Source: CAUZIZ01 sp965219855 (GTDB lineage: Bacteria > Acidobacteriota > UBA6911 > RPQK01 > JAJDTT01). From it: a stretch of 64,000 nt of DNA. Position numbers and translations under genes: made by a program. The stretch is from contig CBDCOR010000013.1 in assembly GCA_965219855.1 (NCBI GenBank), positions 77,851 through 141,850 of the forward strand, read 5' to 3'. The notes under the pieces are model-generated. The model searched no databases. It was not told the DNA's origin and saw only the letters and a list, made by a program, of their open reading frames with translations. Positions 1 to 9,257 of this stretch are shown in pieces. The first letter of the stretch is position 1. Each line of letters begins with the position of its first letter.

Positions 1-1
1 C

Positions 2-1873
2 ACAGTCGCCGAGTCCACCCACTTCGCTCTGGCAGGTTTGCTCAGCGGCGTCTATCCCGCTTCCCAGAGTGTGGCTTCGCACCACCAATATCCCAACAAC
101 CTGTTCACACTGCTAGCCGGAACCCATGAGCTGAACGTTTTCGAATCGATCACTCAGCTTTGTCCACCCGAACTCTGCCCTCGGGATAACGGTGACAACA
201 CCTTAGTCAGACGCATGACTTCGATTCTCAAAGACCTGACCATCGTCTACGGGCACTTGACGCTTCCGGAGCAGCTTGCGCTGAAGCTTCCCGATATCCG
301 GAATGTTTGGATGCTGGGACGCAGCCCCTTCTTGCGACATTCTCATTTTGAAGAGTTTCTTGAAAGCTTGGGTCGTGCCAAGATGCCAAGGCTTCACTTC
401 TATCACTCACCGCTTCCCCATTATCCGTGGAATTACCTGCCTTCAGGAAAGAGATATTCATCCTACAGCCGCCGTGAGGTGTTTTTTGAAGGGCAACGGT
501 GGAGCAAGTCGGAAGCTGTGGTGCAACATGCCTTTCAACGCTACCTGCTACAACTTGGGTACGCGGATCGTGTGCTGGGGAAACTGATGAGGCGCCTTCG
601 GCAAACGGGACTCTTTGACCGTGTTCTGTTTGTTGTCCTCGCCGATCATGGAATGGCCTTTCGGCCGGGGGGGAGTCGTCGTCACGCTGACCAGCATAAC
701 CTTTCTGAGATCATGTCAGTCCCTTTGCTCGTGCGCTTCCCAGGACAGGTGGAAGGCAGCGTAAGCTCTGCCAACGCTGAGCTAGTCGATCTGGTGCCCA
801 CGATCGTCGACGTTGTGAACGTGCCCTTGACCTGGGAGGTGGACGGAGTCTCGCTACTCTCGGATACATCCTCCCAAGGAGAGCAAAGAAGGATCTTAAG
901 AGAAAACGTAGTGACGCCGCTGGTGCGCTCTCAGAAAGCGACTCAATTCCGCAAGGGGGTGTGCCTCCAAGGGCGGATGCATTCGATCGGAACAGGCAAC
1001 CTAGTGGGTGCGCTGCGTGGTTTTGAGAAGACGGAAAAATCAGTAGAACTTTGGGGAGCGGCCGGGGATCCGATTGCAGGCGAACCAGCCGAGGCCATCT
1101 TGGTGTTCCTCAACGGGCAGCTGGTTCAGCAATCCCCCGTTGGAGAGGGGAGGCCGTATGTTGCTGCCTACTTCAAGAATCCTAGGCTGTATGCCTCCGG
1201 CTTTCGCTTTCGTTTGAAAAGCGAGCTCATAGAGCACAGACAGACTCCCATTATCCAACTCTTTGCGTCCAAGGGAGACCACTTCGGGAAGCTGATTTAT
1301 CCCCCGGACTATCCCTGGCATGAGAGTCCGCAGCCAGCCAAGGGACCCAGAACCTACGCCTCCTCCTGCGACCCTGAAGCCAGCACCTCTTACCTCGTCC
1401 AAGAAGCTGCGGGAGAAGTGCAGGCGGAACCTTCGGCTGAGGACGAAGGCTTCTTTGACAAACTGAAAGAACGAGCAGCCAAGTCCGGTTCGGAGCTGCT
1501 GATCCCACCTCTGGCCTTCTCGGGACTGCTGGGGGTGCGCGAAGACGAGTTAGAGATCCAGAAGAGCAGCTTTCAGGTTGAACTCGAAGCCCCCGAGCTT
1601 TGCAGCTCGGTCGATCCAGAAGGCACTTTTATCCCAGCTGAAGTTGCGGGCAAGATCGTGGAGAGCCGGGACATTCCCACAGGCGCACAACTTCTGGTGG
1701 TCTTGAATGGGGTTGTGTCCAATATCGTCCCCCTTTTTCAGGATGTCGACGGCCAGATGCGCTTTCTCGCCGTTCTCCCGGAGAGGTCTTTTGCCAAGGG
1801 ATCCAATCGCCTAAGCTTCTACTTGATCTGGAAGATCGGAGATCAGATCCGTCTCGCTTCAACTACTGCCTGA
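2..1873 (+). CDS. Sulfatase-like (alkaline phosphatase superfamily) protein, 5' partial
   Basis: The frame is open to the left edge, so the true start and the catalytic N-terminus lie outside the window. The visible part begins with AESTHFALAGLLSGVYP, which aligns with the region after the nucleophile in sulfatases (the S/C-x-P-S-R...LLTGxYP block). Further on, VLADHGMAF is the metal-binding DHG motif, and MSVPLLVRFPG and LVDLVPTIVD are typical sulfatase/phosphodiesterase core segments. After about residue 300 the protein has a long C-terminal extension of unrecognised, probably beta-rich sequence. The nucleophile position appears to be Ser/Thr rather than CxPSR, so a phosphodiesterase or phosphoglycerol-transferase role is equally possible. 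It may be secreted or membrane-anchored, but the N-terminus cannot be seen. The next gene is on the same strand after a gap of about 270 bases. Confidence 0.75.
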   Translation, partial: TVAESTHFALAGLLSGVYPASQSVASHHQYPNNLFTLLAGTHELNVFESITQLCPPELCPRDNGDNTLVRRMTSILKDLTIVYGHLTLPEQLALKLPDIRNVWMLGRSPFLRHSHFEEFLESLGRAKMPRLHFYHSPLPHYPWNYLPSGKRYSSYSRREVFFEGQRWSKSEAVVQHAFQRYLLQLGYADRVLGKLMRRLRQTGLFDRVLFVVLADHGMAFRPGGSRRHADQHNLSEIMSVPLLVRFPGQVEGSVSSANAELVDLVPTIVDVVNVPLTWEVDGVSLLSDTSSQGEQRRILRENVVTPLVRSQKATQFRKGVCLQGRMHSIGTGNLVGALRGFEKTEKSVELWGAAGDPIAGEPAEAILVFLNGQLVQQSPVGEGRPYVAAYFKNPRLYASGFRFRLKSELIEHRQTPIIQLFASKGDHFGKLIYPPDYPWHESPQPAKGPRTYASSCDPEASTSYLVQEAAGEVQAEPSAEDEGFFDKLKERAAKSGSELLIPPLAFSGLLGVREDELEIQKSSFQVELEAPELCSSVDPEGTFIPAEVAGKIVESRDIPTGAQLLVVLNGVVSNIVPLFQDVDGQMRFLAVLPERSFAKGSNRLSFYLIWKIGDQIRLASTTA

Positions 1874-2148
1874 ACTCAGAAGCAGACTTCTGGGAGATGG
1901 TGGTTCTTCAGGAGCCCGCCGTTCACGTTCTCTTGACAAAGAGGGACCCATGCCGGCATAGGGAGCTAGTGGGAAGGACCTGGAAAAGGAATCTGCCGCC
2001 GACGACGGTCTCACCGACTTCGAAGGAATCACCGTGGCGTTACAGGGCGATAGTGAGATTGAGACTGGTGGCGAAGTCGGCGCCGTCTCGTTGACGTACT
2101 CTCGAGGGGCTGATAGTTTTGATCCCAGTTCGAAAGGGTCGACTGCTA

Positions 2149-2937
2149 ATGGGGATAAGTCGATTGGCCGGATTGCGGTCTCATATGTATCTGGTTTCCC
2201 TGATTTGTCTGCTTGGACTGGAGGAGCCTTGCGCCGCGCAGAGTCGTGATGACAATGAGCCCCTGAATCTGGGGTCGCGATTGGAGCTGTTCGTCGACGA
2301 CTACCTCATCGAGTCCCTGACGGGGGTCGCTTTGAAGCTCCATTCACCGGTCGCTGCCGGCAAGGTGATCACTTTCGACAAACCCTGGGAAGGCGCCACC
2401 AGCGCCCAGGCCCTGGTCTTCGAGGATGAGGGTCTTTTTCGCATGTACTATCGCGGGACCAGCCACGCCGGCTACTCAGTCCCCTCCCTGCTGAAACCTG
2501 GTGAAGCGATCGTCCCTCAGCATGTCCCTGTCGCCTGCTACGCGGAGAGCAGGGACGGCATCCACTGGAGTCGTCCCTCGCTGGGCCTCTTCGACTTTCA
2601 GGGCTCTAGCGACAACAACATTGTGTGGATGGGTGAGGGGGCCAGCAATTTTGCCCCATTCCGGGACACTCATCCGGCTGTGACTCCCACCCAGCAATAC
2701 AAGGCCATCACCCGAGTCCGCCGGGAGGGCAAGCCGGTCCTGATAGCGCTGATCTCGGAGGATGGTATCCATTGGAGAAGAATGCAGGAGGACCCCATCA
2801 TTACAGATGGCGCTTTCGATTCCCTGAATGTAGCCTTCTGGGACACTTGGCCTAGAAAGGATCCATCCTCCAGCGGAAGGTATTTCTGGCCGCTGGTTGA
2901 AATCTCCTCAACCGCCGGTCGAAGCACGGTCCAGTAG
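2149..2937 (+). pseudogene. Secreted glycosidase-like protein, truncated by a deletion junction
   Basis: The start is placed at the ATG at 2149, which gives a hydrophobic signal-peptide-like stretch ending near PCAAQ. The protein then follows the same pattern as the intact 533-residue paralogue at 9888: LELFVDDYLIES, DKPWEG, FRMYYRG, YAESRDGIHW, ISEDGIHWRR. These five-bladed beta-propeller (GH43/GH32-like) repeats suggest a periplasmic or secreted carbohydrate-active protein. Homology stops after LNVAFWDT, near base 2852. The remaining codons to the stop at 2937 are the antisense of the PSD1 cytochrome gene fragment that begins there. More than half of the protein is therefore missing. The locus is a remnant, although the propeller N-terminus could still be expressed. 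Confidence 0.8.
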
Positions 2938-3076
2938 GGTTGATTGTCCCGGACTTCGCCTTCCCATCGGTTCATTCGTTCTTGCCAGTCTGAAGTGTGG
3001 TGTTTGAGGTCGCTTTCAATTTCCCGGATCCGCGTGAAGATCTGGGTCCGCTTCATCAGCTCCGCCGGGGTGTAAA
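2853..3076 (-). pseudogene. PSD1-type cytochrome gene, internal fragment downstream of IS21
   Basis: On the minus strand this reads TPAELMKRTQIFTRIREIE ... WTVLRP ... EEISTSGQKYLPLEDGSFLGQ, which is the inter-domain region after DUF1549 in PSD1 (planctomycete cytochrome C) proteins. It joins in frame to the N-terminal part at 5984-7127 if the IS and one copy of the TGTAAA duplication are removed, restoring NAAIYTPAELMK. Homology ends at about 2853, where the sequence becomes the antisense of the truncated glycosidase-like gene. The whole DUF1553 half is lost. Two independent lesions are visible: an older deletion that fused two convergent genes, and a clean IS insertion. Confidence 0.85.
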
Positions 3077-3130
3077 CTGTCGGGGGCCACTTCAAAAGCG
3101 GCCAGGCGGGGCCGGGTCAAAACCGGCCAG

Positions 3131-3620
3131 TGATTCAGTAGTTATATCCTCCGGTTCGAGTCATTTCAATCCCTTGTGAAGCCCTCCCCGCGAAGCGGGG
3201 GGAGGAGGCTTTGTTGTGTGTTCAGCCGTAGAAGCGGTGGGAACTGTGGGAAACTCCGTCCGGAGGAGTTTTCCAAGCGCTGTGGGAACGGTGGAAAAAC
3301 TCGCCTCCTGGAGTCGTCTTCGCGAGGCAGCCGTTTTCCCACGGTTTCCATAGCGCGGCAGTTTCCACGGCTTTCCGGGGGTGTTGGGGGAAACTCGAGA
3401 AGCCTGGCTTCCATGGTCTCTGCTTGGTTTCAACGACACGGCTTCTTCCTGGCTTCCTTTTTTCAAAAAACATTCGCTCAGAGGCCCCTCAAGCAATGAG
3501 CTCTGCCCCACCCTGTCCTGACCCCTCCCTCGGAGCGGGCAATCTACGAAGCCTGGGGCTGAGTCCCAGGGTCTGCGAGTAGGGGACAAGCCCGCACTCA
3601 CAGCACTCGCCTCGCAGGTG
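3131..3620. other. Noncoding tail of IS21 copy 1
   Basis: No credible gene is present between istB and the IS end. The sequence is rich in GGAAAC/GTTTCC words, including GTGGGAAC, GTGGGAAA and GTGGAAAA, that recur every 20-50 bases. The same tail is found, inverted, at 37554-38040 in copy 2, so it is part of the element. The short overlapping ORFs here in several frames are shadows of these repeats. Confidence 0.6.
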
Positions 3621-4394
3621 TCATTTCTCTTTCCCTCGCTTCGGGGTGGATTTCTCTCGTTGCTGTCGCTCGTAGAGGCGATAGCTCTTGCCCCGAATGA
3701 AGGTGACTTCCGAAGTGTGCAGGAAGCGGTCCAGCAGCGCCGAGGTGGCCGCCGTATCTCCTCCCAGCATCGCGCCCCAGTCCTCCAGGGGTCGATTCGA
3801 ACTGAGGATCGTCGAGGTCTTCTGGTATCGGCGGTGCAGGATCTCCAACAGATCTTCTGCCGCCGACTCCGGCACTCTGCGGAGTCCCAGATCCTCGAGG
3901 ATCAGCAGCGGGATCCGGGTCATCTCCGTAATGTAAGATCGGCGTCTGCCGGTGGCCGTGGCTTCGGCGATGTCTTCCAGCAGATCGAAAGCCGACTTGT
4001 ACTGCACCCGGTGACCGGCTTCGACCGCCTTGATCCCGACGGTGATGATCAGATGGCTCTTGCCGACTCCGGTCTGACCGATGACCAACCAGCCGCGGCG
4101 CTGTTGGATGAATCGGCCGGTAGCCAGATCGAAGATCTGCTGCCGGTTGATGGAGGGGTTAAAGGAGAAGTTAAAGTCCTCCAAGTGCTTTTGTTCCGGA
4201 AACTGGGCCTGGCGCAAACGTCGCTCCAACAGCCGGTCCCGACGGCGGGTCAGCTCGTCATCAATCAGCAGCTCAAAGAACTCCTGATGGCTGAGCCTTC
4301 CCTGGACGGCTTGTTGCAGGCGAACGTCAAAGACCTGAGCCAGGCCCGAGAGCCGGAGGTGACGAAGTTTTCGTTCCAGTTCTGATGAGATCAT
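3621..4394 (-). CDS. istB: IstB-like transposition helper ATPase
   Basis: This 257-residue AAA+ ATPase of the DnaA/DnaC-related IstB family helps the IstA transposase choose and engage a target. The Walker A motif is GQTGVGKSHL (about residue 105) and Walker B is LLILEDLG. SSNRPLEDWG followed by ALLDRFLH matches the sensor/arginine-finger end of the family. The start ATG overlaps the istA stop (ATGA at 4391-4394), implying translational coupling. It appears identical in protein to the istB of copy 2 at 36780-37553, so the duplication is recent. Confidence 0.95.
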   Translation of the reverse strand: MISSELERKLRHLRLSGLAQVFDVRLQQAVQGRLSHQEFFELLIDDELTRRRDRLLERRLRQAQFPEQKHLEDFNFSFNPSINRQQIFDLATGRFIQQRRGWLVIGQTGVGKSHLIITVGIKAVEAGHRVQYKSAFDLLEDIAEATATGRRRSYITEMTRIPLLILEDLGLRRVPESAAEDLLEILHRRYQKTSTILSSNRPLEDWGAMLGGDTAATSALLDRFLHTSEVTFIRGKSYRLYERQQREKSTPKRGKEK

Positions 4395-5887
4395 TCTGGT
4401 TCTCCTGTGGGATCGGTGATCTGGTACTCGGACAGCGGTCGGATCAACTCGTGCTCGGAGGTAAACAAAGAGCGCTGCGGCACGTCCAGTCGCTTACACA
4501 AAGCCACCAGAGTCCGGTAGCGGAAGGCGTCATGTGCGAGCGCCTTGCCGCAGGCTTCGTCGACGACCGAAGCGCGGTAGCGGCGGGTCAGCGAGATCAT
4601 GCCCTGCACGAGTCGGTAGGCGAGCATGTCTCGGACCTCCAGAGCTCGCTCGGCCCAGCGGTGCGCCTCTGGACCCACGGCTCGGGCTTGCTTCAGCAGA
4701 TGATGCTCGGTTCGATAGTGCGCGTAGCGTTTGCGTTCCGGAAGATGGCTCGTTTCGGTTCGGAATCTCCCCGGCGGGTGCTTCGGATGCAGGGCCACCT
4801 GTTGCTCACGAAAGAAGACGCGGACGATACGATCATCCCAGTGCACGGCGACTTCACAACCGAGCAGATGATTGGGCACCGAGTAGAACGCTCGGTCGAC
4901 TTCGATGTGGCCATCGGTGGAGACCGTTCGACGGCCCACGCGGAAGAAACTGAAGCGGGAATCCGGAAGCGGTCGGAGATGCTTCTGTTCTTCGACAAAG
5001 CGGGGCCAGACCTGCTGCTTGGTGGTGCCGTGGATGCGCTGGCGGGCGATTCGCTCGTTCCAACTCTGCAGATGCTCATTCTGCGCATCCAGGCTCTCGA
5101 AGCGGCGAGCTTTGAGCGCGCTGGAGTCGGTATATCCGATGCTTCTTTCGACTTTTCCGTTCTCGTTCGGAGCGCCCGGATGGATGGGCAGCACGGCGAA
5201 GCCGTAGTGGCGAGCGAGCGCACTGAAGACGGCATTGACCTCGGGGTCCACCAAGCAAGCCCGGGTGATCCCGGCCTTGAGGTTATCGAGGCGAACCACC
5301 TCCACGCCGCCTCCAAAAGCGTGAAAAGCCTCCTCGACACAGCGGATGAACGTCTTCAGTTCCTGCCGCCAGACGACTTCCTCATAGGAGTGGCGCGAGT
5401 GGCAGAGGACGGCCTTGAACAGATGAGGACGGCGGTAACGACCCGATTCGGTCCGAGTCAGGGCTCCTTTGCCGAAGTCGATCTGCAGGTCCCGACCGGG
5501 GGGAGTTTCCACCCGAGCAAACACGCGAGGACTCTCCGCCTTGAGCTTTCCACAGAAGCGCTTGACGGAGTTGTAGGCTCCCCCGAATCCCTGCTCGAAG
5601 ACCAGGTCCTGCCAGATCCGCTTGGCCTGCAATCCCTGCTGGAGTTTCTTTTCAATCTGCTCCCGAAAGGGCTCACAGAAGCTGTGCAGACCCGGGGGCC
5701 GCTTTGGCCGCTTTTGCTCCTCCGAGCCGGGGGCCACTTTGGCCGGTTTTGAATCTCGGGAGGGATCATAGCGGGCAATCGTCTCTCGTCGGACTCCCAC
5801 CTCTCGCTCGATCCGACGATACGACCAGCCCAGCTTCAGGAGCGCCAAAACCGTTTGCTTCTTTTCCATTTTCAATGTATTGGCCAT
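4391..5887 (-). CDS. istA: IstA DDE transposase of IS21 copy 1
   Basis: This 498-residue transposase has an N-terminal helix-turn-helix (LLKLGWSYRRIEREVGV) and a Pro/Lys-rich linker (residues 45-66). Its retroviral-integrase fold has catalytic residues at D137 (LQIDFGKG), D201 (VVRLDNLKAG) and E247 (GKVERSIGY). The C-terminus carries the usual IS21 beta-barrel-like segment (FYSVPNHLLG). Length and layout are normal, so this is the only copy of the two that can make a full transposase. The DNA that encodes the linker (5706-5753) contains three motifs shared with the element ends. The frame starts about 95 bases inside the right end. Confidence 0.95.
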   Translation of the reverse strand: MANTLKMEKKQTVLALLKLGWSYRRIEREVGVRRETIARYDPSRDSKPAKVAPGSEEQKRPKRPPGLHSFCEPFREQIEKKLQQGLQAKRIWQDLVFEQGFGGAYNSVKRFCGKLKAESPRVFARVETPPGRDLQIDFGKGALTRTESGRYRRPHLFKAVLCHSRHSYEEVVWRQELKTFIRCVEEAFHAFGGGVEVVRLDNLKAGITRACLVDPEVNAVFSALARHYGFAVLPIHPGAPNENGKVERSIGYTDSSALKARRFESLDAQNEHLQSWNERIARQRIHGTTKQQVWPRFVEEQKHLRPLPDSRFSFFRVGRRTVSTDGHIEVDRAFYSVPNHLLGCEVAVHWDDRIVRVFFREQQVALHPKHPPGRFRTETSHLPERKRYAHYRTEHHLLKQARAVGPEAHRWAERALEVRDMLAYRLVQGMISLTRRYRASVVDEACGKALAHDAFRYRTLVALCKRLDVPQRSLFTSEHELIRPLSEYQITDPTGEPE

Positions 5888-5983
5888 CGGCGCATCCTAC
5901 GCCGGATGCGGCCCTCAATGGCTCTTGAAAATGGCCGGTTTTGAAGTGGCCCTCACTGGCCGCTTTTGGGTGGCCCCTGACAG

Positions 5984-7127
5984 TGTAAATGGCAGCGTTG
6001 GCCTCGTGGGCATTGTTCAAGAAGGCAAAAAGGCGATAGTACTCTTCCTGTTTGAGAGGATCGTACTTGTGGTCGTGGCACTGGGCACACTGTATCGTGA
6101 TCCCCAGGATGCTCTTGCCAATAGCGTCCATGCGATCGAACATGGCCTCCATCCGGAATTGCTCCGGATCGATTCCTCCCTCTTCGTTGACCATGGAATT
6201 TCTTAAGAATCCTGTAGCCACGATCTCTTCTTGCCTGGCATCGGGCAACAGGTCTCCGGCGATCTGCTGGATGATGAACTGGTTGTAGGGTAGGTCCCGG
6301 TTCAGAGCATCGATGACCCAGTCACGATAGAACCAGACTTTTCGTGGCTTGTCCTGCTCGAAGCCGTCCGAATCGGCGTACCGAGCCGCATCCAGCCAGT
6401 GGCGTCCCCAGCGCTCGCCGTAGTGGCGGGATGACAGCAGTCTATCCACTTGCTTCTGGTAGGCATCGGGTCTCTGGTCCAGAAGGAATGCGTCGACTTC
6501 TTCTATGCTGGGTGGCAGTCCGATCAGGTCCAGGCTCAGGCGTCGCAGTAAGGTGACCCGATCAGCCTGGCCGGAAGGGGAGAGTCCCTCTTGCTCCAGT
6601 CGAGCCAGGGTGAAGCGGTCGATAGCATTGATCGGCCAAGCCTTCCTCTTGACCGCCGGCAGAGGCGGCCTTTTCGGGGCAACAAAGGCCCAATGCTTGG
6701 GCTCCTCAGAAACACGCTTTCCCGCGACTTCGGGCCATTTGGCTCCCTGCTCGATCCAGGCTCGAATCAGCCGGATTTCCTCGTCGGAAAGCGTACCTCC
6801 CATGGGCATGCGCGCCAGATCGTTCAGCCCAGCCACCCGCTGATAGAGCAGACTCTCCGAAGGACTGAAAGGTACGATGACCTTTCCAGACTGTCCGCCG
6901 GGCAGAGTCGCCTCCTGGGAATCCAGACGAAGCTTTCCCAATTGCTGCTGAGAACCGTGACAGGATTGGCAGGATCTTTCGAAGATGGGGTAGACGTCCG
7001 CGGCGAAGTCGATAGTCTGCGTCGGATTGTTCGGTGCCGCCGGCTCAGCCGCCCGACCAGCGACCAGGCAGAGGAACAGGAATGACAAGAGACGGCAGAC
7101 GGCTCTGCGGAGTGCTTCGTTTCGCAT
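5984..7127 (-). pseudogene. PSD1 planctomycete-type cytochrome (DUF1549), N-terminal part interrupted by IS21
   Basis: The start at 7127 gives a signal peptide (LLSFLFLCLVAGRAAEP). It is followed by a cytochrome-c-like haem motif (CQSCH at about residues 53-57), a conserved MPMGG loop, and the DUF1549 domain (RLSLDLIGLPPS, HYGERWGRHWLDAARYADSDGFE, second CAQCHDHKYDP motif). Such proteins are abundant secreted or periplasmic proteins of Planctomycetota, Verrucomicrobiota and some Acidobacteriota, usually near sulfatases, as here. The frame is cut at NAAIYT by the IS21 copy. The continuation is at 2853-3076, and the DUF1553 half is deleted. An N-terminal product ending in IS-encoded residues could still be made. 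Confidence 0.9.
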
Positions 7128-7229
7128 CTTTGATTCGCCTCTTTCCGGTCGATTATAGCTGGCGGAACGGTCAGCAGCCAGGAGCGTATTGCCGCTATTA
7201 GAGCCATCTTCTCAGATCTGACGCACGGA

Positions 7230-8480
7230 TCATGAACTCGACTGGCCGCGGTTTCCGGTTTGCCAGAATGATAGTGCCCACAGAACCGCAGGGAGAATTG
7301 TCAGCCCCGCCATCCACCAGGTCACCTCTGACAGCCCCAACGAGGCGTCCAGTCCCGCACCCACAAGCGCCGATCCTATCGCGCCCATTAGCGCGAAAAG
7401 GGCAAACTCGGTGGCGAAGATTCGACCCTGGACCTGGTTGGGAACCGACTGCAATAGAAGCTGGGTCGAGAAGACCCAGACGATGCTTCCTCCGAAGCCG
7501 CGAAGAAAGGTGCCGAAGAGAAGTACCCCGAAACTGGCTAAGCTCGCCCCTACGGCGAGACCCAATGCGGCCGTGAGATAGCCCCAGAAGATTCCCAGCC
7601 GCAATGGTCTGTCCCGGTCGCCTGTGAAGTATCGGGCCGCGATCGGTCCGATTCCACTACCGACTCCGGTAGTTGCAAACAGAATGCCCAGACTGACCCC
7701 CCCTCCGACACCCAGCACGAAGACTTCTCGTGCGATCGCTACCTGGACGACTTGAAACCCGGTGATAAAGAGGGCCACGGCCGCTTTGTGGAAGGCGATC
7801 GTGAAGATATCGGGATTCTGTTTGAGGTAGCGTAGACCATCAATATACTGGCCCATGGCTGCCCCCGCTGCCCTGCTGGACTTCTCACGAACAGAGACAC
7901 TGCCGGAGCGGATCTGCGCGATGAAAATGGCTGAGGCCAGGAAGCTCAGGCCGTCGATGACAAAGGCTGGATAGATACCCCAAGTACCAGAGACGACTCC
8001 ACCAACGGCGGCTCCCAGGGACAGCATGACCGACCAGGTTGCGGCTCCCAGGGCGTTCGCGGCCCCCAGTCCAGAGGCGGACACAATCTGTGGCAGGATC
8101 GCGGTGCGTGCCGGGACGAAAAACCCGCTGATGCCCACCTGGATCCCAGTCAGCGTGTAGAAAAGCCAGATATGGCTGGGGTCCCGGACGAGAAGGAATC
8201 CGAAGACAGCTATGGCGCGGCTGATATCTGTCAAAATGAGGACGCGCTTCCGACTGTAGCGATCGGCGACGACTCCAGCGATCGGACTCACCAAAAATGG
8301 CGCCAACATTCGGATCACAAAGAGGCTTCCGACAGCCAAGCCGGACCCGGTCAAAAGCGCGATCAGAGACGCCGAAGCAATCAGGTTGAACCAATCCCCC
8401 AGGAGACTGAAGATCTGACCTAACCAGAGAAAACGGAAGCTCCGGTTGCGGCGGATCAGTTCCCAGTATCCGACTTGCAT
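7230..8480 (-). CDS. MFS transporter (MFS_3 / EntS-like exporter family)
   Basis: This 416-residue integral membrane protein has about twelve hydrophobic segments. The cytoplasmic loop ADRYSRKRVLILTD (about residues 72-85) is the conserved MFS motif A (GxxxDRxGRR-type), and the opening FRFLWLGQIFSLLGDWF is typical of the MFS_3 group of exporters that includes enterobactin and macrolide exporters. The substrate cannot be read from sequence. It stands alone between the PSD1 gene and a repeat region. A palindromic R2 element and a partial R1 element lie just upstream of its start (8508-8610), so the promoter region is crowded by repeats. Confidence 0.85.
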   Translation of the reverse strand: MQVGYWELIRRNRSFRFLWLGQIFSLLGDWFNLIASASLIALLTGSGLAVGSLFVIRMLAPFLVSPIAGVVADRYSRKRVLILTDISRAIAVFGFLLVRDPSHIWLFYTLTGIQVGISGFFVPARTAILPQIVSASGLGAANALGAATWSVMLSLGAAVGGVVSGTWGIYPAFVIDGLSFLASAIFIAQIRSGSVSVREKSSRAAGAAMGQYIDGLRYLKQNPDIFTIAFHKAAVALFITGFQVVQVAIAREVFVLGVGGGVSLGILFATTGVGSGIGPIAARYFTGDRDRPLRLGIFWGYLTAALGLAVGASLASFGVLLFGTFLRGFGGSIVWVFSTQLLLQSVPNQVQGRIFATEFALFALMGAIGSALVGAGLDASLGLSEVTWWMAGLTILPAVLWALSFWQTGNRGQSSS

Positions 8481-8532
8481 ATGCGCATCTGCTCAGGGTT
8501 CGTGACTCTAACCTGAAACTTGATTGGCGAAT

Positions 8533-8610
8533 GTAGCTTTGGCCTCCAGGCCGAAGTCTTATTCTTCTGAGCCTTTGGCCCGATACACGGCGGCCTGGAG
8601 GCCACCGCTA
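8533..8610 (+). repeat. Palindromic repeat R2, copy 1 (interrupted by intron fragment)
   Basis: This is one of four copies in the window of a dispersed 76-80 bp palindrome that runs from GTAGC to GCTAC. Its conserved arms are TTTGGCCTCCAGGCCGAAG and GGCGGCCTGGAGGCCACC around a variable centre. Here the final C of GCTAC is missing because a group II intron fragment starts immediately after CCGCTA. A partial R1 end (ACCTGAAACTT) precedes it at 8511-8521. Confidence 0.85.
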
Positions 8611-8802
8611 GTGCGCCTGTGAAGGCGTTTGATCAGAAGGGTGAAAGTCCCTTCCAGGCTAACGTTACCGGCCTGAAGTCGACAGTGGTAACTGCGTTTC
8701 CGTGAGGAAGGGTGGAGAGCAACCTGAGACGAACGACCAATCCGTAACGCAAGTGAACTCGATTCGGCCAAGCCTGTCGGGGAGGGTCCTGGCAAAGCCC
8801 GA
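8611..8802 (+). mobile_element. Group II intron, 5' fragment (192 bp)
   Basis: The sequence is identical by eye to the first 192 bases of the complete intron at 19170 (start GTGCGCCTGTGAAGG, end GGCAAAGCCCGA). The homology then stops abruptly. It contains only the 5' part of ribozyme domain I; domains V and VI and the reverse transcriptase are absent, so it cannot splice or move by itself. Its insertion point follows CCGCTA of an R2 palindrome. The complete copy follows TCGCTA, so the two 5' exons share CGCTA, the expected IBS1-type recognition. Confidence 0.85.
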
Positions 8803-9257
8803 CGAGGTAAGAGGCTACTGTTCCGCAAACGCAGTCTACGTGAATGGGGCGACTGCGGGACGCAAGACTGAAAATGTTGCGATCAAACGGTTCTCGGCTC
8901 CGAACTTCCTGCGCGCTTCCCGGCAGAGCCTCACCAGAAGCTGCCCTCTCGAATACCTTTCGAGTACCTCATCGATTGCCCACAGACTCGCTCACGGCGC
9001 TCCAGGAGGCAATTGACAGAGCTCCAGAAACGACCAAAAGGTGAATAGAGCCTCGACTCTTCAGTCCTGGTTTCATCGCAACCCCCCTCTCATGTCCGGA
9101 TTAAAATTGATGCGCTTCTGACAAAACTAGCACTTTTGGCGGTTCTTGCATAATTGAACTGATTCCCCGGAGAACGCATTCGTAGAGTGGGTAGAGAACC
9201 CTACTGAACAATCAAAAAGGGGAACCGCTTGATCGGGCCGTCATCGACTCGCCCCGA
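8803..9257. other. No gene recognised
   Basis: This is the stretch between the intron fragment and the PilZ gene. No frame gives a recognisable protein, and the short open frames share no family motif. It does not resemble the rest of the full intron. It may be the remains of whatever deletion truncated the intron. Confidence 0.4.

Larger units (their letters stand above)
3077..5983 (-). mobile_element. IS21-family element, copy 1 (2907 bp)
   Basis: The ends are CTGTCGGGGGCCAC on the left and GTGGCCCCTGACAG on the right, an imperfect terminal inverted repeat. A 6-bp target duplication TGTAAA lies immediately outside (3071-3076 and 5984-5989). The element carries istA and istB overlapping by four bases, as is usual for the family. 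Behind istB is a noncoding tail of about 540 bases. Relative to copy 2 (35298-38072) this copy has 25 extra bases at 3106-3130, a local duplication of a terminal binding-like motif, and an intact istA. It interrupts the PSD1 gene. Confidence 0.95.

Noticed and set aside
1962..2249. Open frame ending WTGGALRRAES between the sulfatase and the truncated glycosidase
   Set aside because: It looks protein-like in places but has no credible start, no family match, and overlaps the signal peptide of the next gene in another frame.
4385..5752. A 455-codon plus-strand frame across istA (and its twin at 35737-36789)
   Set aside because: It is antisense to an istA with clear DDE motifs; the opposite frame is open because of codon bias.
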